Of a stretch of DNA of 64,000 bases, positions 59,319 to 64,000 are shown in pieces. The position numbers and the translations under genes were made by a program. Each line of letters starts with the position of its first letter. Position 1 is the first letter of the stretch. The stretch comes from Desulfoferula mesophila (GTDB lineage: Bacteria > Desulfobacterota > Desulfarculia > Desulfarculales > Desulfarculaceae): NCBI RefSeq assembly GCF_037076455.1, contig NZ_AP028679.1, forward strand, positions 2,991,501-3,055,500, written 5' to 3'. The notes beneath the pieces were generated by a model that searched no databases, was not told where the DNA came from, and worked only from the letters and a program-made list of their open reading frames with translations.

Positions 59319-59372
59319 CCCTGGCTCGTCCGGGGCGCCGGTTTTGACGGCGGGAGCATATAGGGAGTAGCG

Positions 59373-59891
59373 GTGGTGAAGAGACTTTCGATTGCAGGCA
59401 TTTTGATGTTGGCGGTCTTGGTGGCGGCCTGCGGATACCAATTCCGCGGCAAGCAGAACAACCTGCCCAGCGACGTCAAAAGCATCGCCATACCGGTCTT
59501 CAAGAACGACACCAACGAGGTGCGCATAGAGCAGATCTTCACCGACGCGGTCATCATGCAGTTCAACCGCAGCCAGATGGTGCGGGTGGTCTCTAAAAGC
59601 GACGCCGACGCCGTGCTCAGCGGCACGGTGACCCGCGTGCTGGTCGACGATGTGGCCCTCACCGCCAACGACACCAGCCGCCAGCGGCGCATCACGGTGT
59701 GGGTCTCGGCCAAGCTGACCCGCACCCGCGACGGCAAGGTGCTGTGGCAGAACAAGAGCCTTTGGCAAAACGACACCTACGCCGTAAGCGCCAGCCCCAC
59801 GGTCACCGAGACCAACAAACGACTGGCCATTACGGCTCTGGCCAAGGTGATGGCCCAAACCCTGCACGACAGCGTCTTCGAGAACTTCTAG
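59373..59891 (+). CDS. lptE: LPS assembly lipoprotein LptE
   Basis: A 172-residue outer-membrane lipoprotein that plugs and assembles LptD. Lipobox LVAAC with Cys20 after a short signal. The mature start CGYQFRGKQNNLPSDVKSIAI and the strands IAIPVFKNDTNEVRIEQIF are characteristic of LptE/RlpB. GTG start with GGGAG; two adjacent GTG codons are possible. Its position between leuS and holA is the conserved one. With lptFG at 51.8-54.1 kb it supplies part of the LPS export system. Confidence 0.92.
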   Translation: MVKRLSIAGILMLAVLVAACGYQFRGKQNNLPSDVKSIAIPVFKNDTNEVRIEQIFTDAVIMQFNRSQMVRVVSKSDADAVLSGTVTRVLVDDVALTANDTSRQRRITVWVSAKLTRTRDGKVLWQNKSLWQNDTYAVSASPTVTETNKRLAITALAKVMAQTLHDSVFENF

Positions 59892-59904
59892 CCGGGGGGC
59901 GGCG

Positions 59905-60918
59905 ATGGCCTCCGGCAGCCGTCAGAGGGACCCTGCGGCCCTTCCCTGGCCCGAAGTGGCCCGGGGCGAACCGGGGGCCCTCTATGGCCTTTTCAGCGAC
60001 GAGGATTTTCTGCTCATCCAAGGGGTGGAGCAGTTCACCGCCTCGCCCGCCTTCAGCGACAACCCCTCGCTCAACGTGGAGCGCTTCCTGGCTTCGGAGA
60101 CCAAGCCCGCCCGGGTCTTGGACAGCGCCCAGACCCTGCCCTTTTTGGGCAGCCGGCGCCTGGTGGTGCTTAGCGAGGCCCATCTGTACAAGGCCGAACA
60201 GGCGGCGGAGTTTCTGCCCTATCTGGCCGACCCCTGCCCCAGCACCACCTTGGTGATCACCGGAACCAAGCTGGACGCGCGCACCAAGTTCGCCAAGGCC
60301 TTGAACCAGGCGGGCAAGGTGCACCAGTTCCCCAAGATGTACGCCCGCCAACTGGTGCCCTGGCTGCAGGGCCGGGCCGCGGTGCGCGACAAAAGCCTGG
60401 ACAACCAGGCCGCCGCCTATCTGGCCGAATTGGCCGGGCTGGGCCTGGGTGCGCTGGACTCGGAGTTGGAAAAGCTGTCGCTGTACGTGGGGCGGGAGCG
60501 GCGCATCACCCTGGACACGGTGCGCCAGGTCATGGGCAATTCGCGCCTGTACTCCATTTTCGATTTCACCGACGCGGTGGCCGCCGGTGGCCTGACCCGG
60601 GCCTTGTCCAGCTATGCCCAGCTGGACTCCCTGGGCGAGCCGGCGGTGCGGGTATTGGCCATGCTCACCCGCCTGTACCGCCAGCTCCTGGAGACTCGGC
60701 GGGTTCTGGACCAGGGCGGCGGACCCCAGGAGGTGCAGCGCGCCCTGCGCACCCCTCCCCAGGCCACGGGCACCCTGGTGGAGCGGGCCAAGCGCGAGAC
60801 CCCGGCCGGCCTGAGCCGGGCCTTGAAGGCGGTTCTCACCGCTGACGTGGCCCTCAAGTCCTCCCCAGGGGCGGACCGGGTCATCATGGAGCGTCTTATT
60901 ATGGACTTATGCGCCTGA
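59905..60918 (+). CDS. holA: DNA polymerase III delta subunit
   Basis: A 337-residue clamp-loader subunit that opens the sliding clamp. Although divergent at the N terminus (GALYGLFSDEDFLLIQGVEQF), it has the delta pattern SRRLVVLSEAHLYKAEQAA, FPKMYARQLVPWLQGRA, LDSELEKLSLYVG and VMGNSRLYSIFDFTDAV, ending in VALKSSPGADRVIMERLIMDL. The start has GGGGGG upstream, 13 nt after lptE. Convergent with rpsT. Confidence 0.93.
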   Translation: MASGSRQRDPAALPWPEVARGEPGALYGLFSDEDFLLIQGVEQFTASPAFSDNPSLNVERFLASETKPARVLDSAQTLPFLGSRRLVVLSEAHLYKAEQAAEFLPYLADPCPSTTLVITGTKLDARTKFAKALNQAGKVHQFPKMYARQLVPWLQGRAAVRDKSLDNQAAAYLAELAGLGLGALDSELEKLSLYVGRERRITLDTVRQVMGNSRLYSIFDFTDAVAAGGLTRALSSYAQLDSLGEPAVRVLAMLTRLYRQLLETRRVLDQGGGPQEVQRALRTPPQATGTLVERAKRETPAGLSRALKAVLTADVALKSSPGADRVIMERLIMDLCA

Positions 60919-60971
60919 GCCGGCCCAAGCCGGCCCGGGCGCCAAGAAAAGCGGACTGCGGCGCCGGATCG

Positions 60972-61232
60972 CTACAGGGCGGAAACCTGGCGGGACAGGC
61001 GCGAAATCTTGCGGGCGGCGTTTTTCTTGTGGTAAACGCCCTTGCCGGCGGCCCGGTCGATGACCGGCACGGCCTGCTGCAAGGCGCTCTGGGCCGCTTC
61101 GGCGTCACCGGCGTCTATGGCCTGGCGCACCTGTTTGACCACGTTGCGAACCCGGGTGCGATAAGCCCGGTTGCGCGCGCTGCGCTTTTCAATCTGGCGG
61201 GCCCTTTTAAGGGCAGAAGCATGGTTGGCCAA
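60972..61232 (-). CDS. rpsT: 30S ribosomal protein S20
   Basis: An 86-residue basic helical protein binding 16S rRNA. MANHASALKRARQIEKRSAR and AGKGVYHKKNAARKISRL are the family hallmarks. The start codon is TTG at 61232, with GGAGG 8 nt upstream. E. coli rpsT also starts with UUG, where it takes part in autoregulation, so the same control may exist here. Own promoter at 61301-61329. Confidence 0.96.
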   Translation of the reverse strand: MANHASALKRARQIEKRSARNRAYRTRVRNVVKQVRQAIDAGDAEAAQSALQQAVPVIDRAAGKGVYHKKNAARKISRLSRQVSAL

Positions 61233-61300
61233 CTCAGTATCCTCCGGATAAGTTTAGGCTCCGGGCGGTTAAGGGGCCCGTCGCCCCTGACAGACCCAAA

Positions 61301-61329
61301 CTTTTAACGGGAGCCGGGGTCCCTGTCAA
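61301..61329 (-). promoter_or_regulatory. Promoter for rpsT
   Basis: Minus strand: perfect TTGACA, 17 nt, TAAAAG. The leader of about 60 nt contains a small hairpin (AGGGGC/GCCCCT near 61272-61288), possibly relevant to S20 autoregulation. Confidence 0.75.
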
Positions 61330-61338
61330 GGGGTTTTG

Positions 61339-62910
61339 ATGTCATCAGCCAGTGAACAACATAAAATGACCCGAGCCGCGGGGGTGGTGGGCCTGGCCAC
61401 TTTGGCCAGCCGGGTGGGCGGTTTTCTGCGCGACGTGGCCATCGCCTACCTGTTTGGGGCCGGTCCGGCGGCGGACGCCTTTTTCGTGGCCTTCCGCATA
61501 CCCAACCTTTTGCGCCGCCTTTTCGCCGAAGGCACCCTTACCATAGCCTTCATACCGGTGTTTACCGAACTGCTCAAGAAAAAGGGACGCGAGGAGGCCT
61601 TTCTCCTGGCCCGCTCCACCCTTTCCCTGCTGGCCCTGGCCCTCTTGGCGGTCACCATCGCCGGAGAGATATTCGCGCCCCAGGTGGTGCGGCTCATCGC
61701 GCCGGGCTTCACCCCCGGCGAGGGCACCTTCGCCCTGGCGGTGGAAATGACCCGCTGGTGTTTGCCCTACATATTCTTCATCAGCCTGGTGGCCCTGGCC
61801 GGGGGCGTCCTGAACTCTTTGGGGCATTTTTTCGCTCCCGCCGCCGCCCCGGCCTTGTTGAATCTTACCATCATAGCCGCCGCCCTGGTTCTGAGCCCCC
61901 GGGTGGACCCGCCGGTGCTCAGCCTGGCCCTGGGGGTGCTCGTCGGCGGGGTGGCCCAGCTTTTGATGCAGCTACCCTACCTCAAGGCCCTGAAGGTGCC
62001 CTTCAAGCCCGCCTGGGATTTGAAGAACCCGGCCCTCAGGCGCATGTTGCGCCTGATGATCCCGGCCATCTTCGGGGCGGCGGTGTACCAGGTGGCGGTG
62101 CTCATCGACACCATCCTGGCCTCTTTTTTGCCCAGCGGCACGGTGAGCTACCTCTACTACGCCGACCGGCTGATCCAGTTCCCCCTGGGGGTGTTCGCCA
62201 TCGCGGTGAGCACCGCCATCCTGCCCAGCCTGTCGCGCCAGGCCGCCGACGGTGACAAAAAGGCCCTCCTGGGCACCATGGGCTACGGCCTGCGCCTGAT
62301 CCTGTTCATCACCCTGCCGGCCATGGTGGGGCTGTTGGTCCTGGCCCGGCCCCTGGTGGTGCTGTTGTTCATGCGCGGCGAATTTACTCTGGCCATAGCC
62401 GGGGAGACCGCCGGGGCGGTGATGGGCCTGGCCGCCGGGCTTTGGGCCATCGCCGCGGTGCGGGCGGTGGTGCAGTCGTTCTACGCCCTCAAGGACATCA
62501 AGACCCCGGTGATGGTGGCCGCCCTGTGCCTGGTCATCAAGCTGGGCTTCTCCCTGGCCCTCATGGGCCCGCTGCAGCAGACCGGCCTGGCCCTGGCCAC
62601 CTCGGCCTCGGGCGTGGTCAACCTGCTGTTGCTTTTGTGGCTGCTCAGAAAACGGGTGGGGCTGTTGGGCGGGCGGCGGCTGCTCAAGTCCGGCCTGGGC
62701 ACCTGCGCGGCGGCCGCGGTCATGGGCGCCCTGGTGGCCCTGGTGGCCTATGGCCCGGACTGGGGCGACCAGCAGGCCGCCCTGTGGCGCTGGGCCCGGC
62801 CCCTGGCCGCCCTGGGGGTGGGCACCGCCTCCTACTTCGTGGCGGCCAAGCTCATGCGCCTGGCGGAACTGGGCGAGCTGTGGGAGGTGTTTCACCGCCG
62901 GCGGGCCTAG
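61339..62910 (+). CDS. murJ: Lipid II flippase MurJ
   Basis: A 523-residue inner-membrane protein of the MOP superfamily with about 14 helices. It flips lipid II for peptidoglycan synthesis. Conserved: ATLASRVGGFLRDVAIAYLFGAG, DAFFVAFRIPNLLRRLFAEG (with the essential Arg residues), FIPVFTELLKKKG, VLIDTILASFLPSGTVSYLYYADRL and QFPLGVFAIAVSTAILPSLSR. The start is ATG after AAGGGG. It ends next to repeat copy C. Divergent from rpsT. Confidence 0.95.
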   Translation: MSSASEQHKMTRAAGVVGLATLASRVGGFLRDVAIAYLFGAGPAADAFFVAFRIPNLLRRLFAEGTLTIAFIPVFTELLKKKGREEAFLLARSTLSLLALALLAVTIAGEIFAPQVVRLIAPGFTPGEGTFALAVEMTRWCLPYIFFISLVALAGGVLNSLGHFFAPAAAPALLNLTIIAAALVLSPRVDPPVLSLALGVLVGGVAQLLMQLPYLKALKVPFKPAWDLKNPALRRMLRLMIPAIFGAAVYQVAVLIDTILASFLPSGTVSYLYYADRLIQFPLGVFAIAVSTAILPSLSRQAADGDKKALLGTMGYGLRLILFITLPAMVGLLVLARPLVVLLFMRGEFTLAIAGETAGAVMGLAAGLWAIAAVRAVVQSFYALKDIKTPVMVAALCLVIKLGFSLALMGPLQQTGLALATSASGVVNLLLLLWLLRKRVGLLGGRRLLKSGLGTCAAAAVMGALVALVAYGPDWGDQQAALWRWARPLAALGVGTASYFVAAKLMRLAELGELWEVFHRRRA

Positions 62911-62922
62911 CCCGATAGTCCT

Positions 62923-63043
62923 CCGGCTGCGCCAGGAAGCGTCATGCTGCGTTGGCGGCATCGCTTGGGCCTCGGCGTATATATCAATACGCCTGCGGTC
63001 CGCGCTCGCCGCCGCCTAGCCTGACACTCCCTGGCTGTGCCGG
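62923..63043 (-). repeat. Dispersed palindromic repeat, copy C (121 nt, inverted)
   Basis: Reverse complement reads CGGCACAGCCAGG to CCTGGCGCAGCCGG. Its inner stem is GGCGTAT / ATACGCC, where copy A has GGCGTAG / CTACGTC: both arms differ in a compensating way. Its right end lies 12 nt beyond the murJ stop codon. Confidence 0.78.
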
Positions 63044-63149
63044 TAATGGTTGCGAATAGAACTAAAAATACTTTGGCACCGCACGACGCCATATGAACAA
63101 GAAAATTTCGGCGCAAAATCCTCATAACCGGCTGGGCCATAAATAACAA

Positions 63150-63198
63150 GGGCCGGGACGCTCGACGCTAACGAGATTCCCGGCCCATTAACTTTTTT
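63150..63198 (+). terminator. Strong intrinsic terminator
   Basis: GGGCCGGGA (63150-63158) pairs with TCCCGGCCC (63178-63186), followed by ATTAACTTTTTTTT. It is 240 nt beyond murJ, so it terminates murJ or an unrecognised short RNA. Confidence 0.85.
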
Positions 63199-63314
63199 TT
63201 CCTGACAATGCCAAAAAGGGTGGCCACCACCATGGGCCTGCGATGCTTGGGAGCAGACTCGCCGGTGGTCGTCTTTACCCCTTCCAAACCTCTACTAATA
63301 ACACCCCGAACCGA

Positions 63315-63368
63315 TCTAGAGGCCCGAGCCCAGCCGACAACGCCGCCATGCGAGGTCTGGCGAAGCCG
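63315..63368 (+). repeat. Dispersed palindromic repeat, copy E (right half)
   Basis: Blocks GAGGCCCGAGCCC, GCCGACAACGCCGCC and GTCTGGCGAAGCCG. Closest to copy D. Its right end touches the stop codon of the minus-strand 101-aa gene at 63369. Confidence 0.68.
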
Positions 63369-63674
63369 CTAGTGGGTCTGGCCGGTCAGGGGCTCCAACA
63401 GGCGGCCCTTTTCATCGACCAGGTACACGCTGAAACCCTCGTCCTGGGCCTGGCCCAAGAGCTGGGCCTTGTGAATGGCCTCCACGCTGCGGCTGTACAC
63501 CCCTTCGGTGTCGGGAAGGCGGCCCACCAACATCAGGGCCTGATCCTTTTCCGCGGTCACCGGGATAAAGCTCTCGCCGTCATCGTCGGCCATCCCCAGG
63601 AAGTTCTCGTCGTTTCTGGTGCGCTCTATGATCACCCACACGTATTGGCTGGCGTCAACTTCATTGCCGGACAT
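63369..63674 (-). CDS. Unknown small protein, 101 aa
   Basis: A soluble, acidic protein without signal or membrane segment. YVWVIIERTRNDENFLGMAD, SFIPVTAEKDQALMLVGRLP and FSVYLVDEKGRLLEPLTG suggest a compact alpha/beta fold, somewhat like small SseB/DUF-type proteins, but I cannot name the family. GGGAG precedes the ATG, and codon use is like its neighbours. Apparently monocistronic. Confidence 0.65.
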   Translation of the reverse strand: MSGNEVDASQYVWVIIERTRNDENFLGMADDDGESFIPVTAEKDQALMLVGRLPDTEGVYSRSVEAIHKAQLLGQAQDEGFSVYLVDEKGRLLEPLTGQTH

Positions 63675-63992
63675 GCTTGTCTCCCGGTTCCAGATTTAGC
63701 TGCGTTCCTATCAAAATTAGGACCTCCCACCCGCCGCGTCAAGCCTCCCCTTGCCTTTCGGGCCCAGGCGCACCATATTTAGGCCATGTGCACCTGCCGC
63801 GAATACAAAGAGCCCTATCGCCCACCCAGCCGAGGCGGGGCGGCCCGGCGCCGCCGCATCCTGCTGGCGGCCAAGGGCCCGGACAAGTCCCCCGTAGCGG
63901 CGGAGACCCCCGGCGAAGCCGCTTCCCTTGCGCCTGTCCGCCGCCCGCGCTAGAGTAGGCCCTCCAACCTCATAAGGAGAGGGCCAACTCAT
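63675..63992. other. Intergenic region before the last gene, 318 nt
   Basis: Open frames occur on both strands (for example a 56-codon frame at 63785-63953 on the plus strand) but have no convincing ribosome site or conserved pattern. The plus side near the end carries AAGGAG at 63974-63979, which looks like the ribosome site of the next gene. Confidence 0.4.
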
Positions 63993-64000
63993 ATGGGACT
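63993..64000 (+). CDS. Probable start of a gene cut by the window end
   Basis: ATGGGACT follows AAGGAG by about 13 nt. Only eight bases are visible, so the call rests on the ribosome site alone. Confidence 0.3.

Larger units (their letters stand above)
62911..63368. other. Convergent intergenic region with two repeats and a terminator
   Basis: 458 nt without a gene. It contains inverted repeat copy C (62923-63043), an A+T-richer stretch (about 63050-63130) with no convincing promoter, a strong terminator (63150-63198) and repeat copy E (63315-63368). An sRNA ending at the terminator is possible but unsupported by a clear promoter. Confidence 0.5.

Noticed and set aside
56688-59867. A 1059-codon open frame antisense to leuS
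   Set aside because: It is a G+C-bias shadow of leuS: His/Gly/Val-rich, without domains or a ribosome site. Similar shadows lie opposite most long genes here.
63785-63953. 56-codon plus-strand frame starting MCTCREYKEPYRPP
   Set aside because: No ribosome site, no recognisable domain and Arg/Pro/Ala-rich composition expected from G+C-rich noncoding DNA. Kept only as a note.

Overview
The window is a high-G+C chromosomal segment (mostly about 65-70% by eye) with bacterial sigma70-type promoters, many GTG/TTG starts and dense, often overlapping genes on both strands. The gene set suggests an anaerobic deltaproteobacterium, probably Desulfobacterota and possibly near Desulfarculales: SelA, FolD plus FchA, a LUD/CCG lactate system with a GlcD/GlcF pair, a DVU0772-like small protein, LptF/LptG/LptE and a deltaproteobacterial-style HisF. 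This placement is inferred from gene content and style. No 16S rRNA lies in the window.

Layout. 1-2.1 kb: end of a type I mannose-6-phosphate isomerase gene and a phosphohexomutase. 2.2-7.4 kb (minus): a small unknown gene, then yggT - NUDIX - selA - a protein with two degenerate GGDEF domains and TPRs. 7.6-12.3 kb (plus): two exported proteins (one a rhodanese), glycerate 2-kinase and two oligopeptide-type ABC ATPases. 12.3-14.1 kb (minus): panB-panE. 14.4-16.8 kb (plus): folD-fchA, a holin-IV-like membrane protein and a small unknown gene. 16.8-22.9 kb (minus): an SDR, a heterodimeric ABC exporter and a periplasmic thioredoxin with a duplicated C-terminal domain. 23.0-25.0 kb: an RNB exoribonuclease. 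25.4-34.3 kb (minus): hisH-hisF, a beta-helix acyltransferase-like protein, a QTMAN-type glycosyltransferase and an FMN protein; a hydroxyacyl-CoA dehydrogenase and a CDP-alcohol phosphatidyltransferase; ydcF - flavin reductase - mnmG. 34.5-40.8 kb: a cupin, then divergent lutC-lutBA and glcD-glcF. 40.9-43.8 kb: a cytidylate-kinase-like/BON protein, a nitroreductase and a class II aldolase. 44.0-48.6 kb (plus): tRNA(CAU), a NIF3 protein, a zinc-ribbon coiled coil, RNase H, RNase P RNA, then GNAT / ATP-grasp / unknown. 48.8-51.7 kb: a PagL-like outer-membrane protein, a GT-A glycosyltransferase, a lone receiver and a DVU0772-like protein. 51.8-54.1 kb (minus): lptF-lptG. 54.1-56.6 kb: a dGTPase homologue, an A+T-rich HEPN-like gene and an amidohydrolase. 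56.8-62.9 kb: leuS-lptE-holA, rpsT (minus) and murJ. 62.9-64 kb: repeats, a terminator, a small gene and probably the start of one more gene.

Most genes are housekeeping. They group into one-carbon and pantothenate metabolism, tRNA and RNA maturation, envelope assembly (LptEFG, MurJ, PagL-like), and lactate/glycolate oxidation, which would feed electrons and C2/C3 carbon to anaerobic metabolism.

The least explained signals are: a dispersed palindromic intergenic repeat (at least five copies, two of exactly 121 nt, ends lying close to stop or start codons), one copy sitting inside a segment with 24-nt terminal inverted repeats between glcD and glcF; a roughly 40% G+C HEPN-like gene behind the dGTPase homologue; a doubly inactive GGDEF/TPR protein downstream of selA; a thioredoxin fused to two copies of an unrecognised domain; a possible 36-codon leader ORF with a terminator-like hairpin before the NIF3 gene; and a C8 tract inside the promoter of the RNB exonuclease. 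All calls come from reading the sequence; no database search was run.
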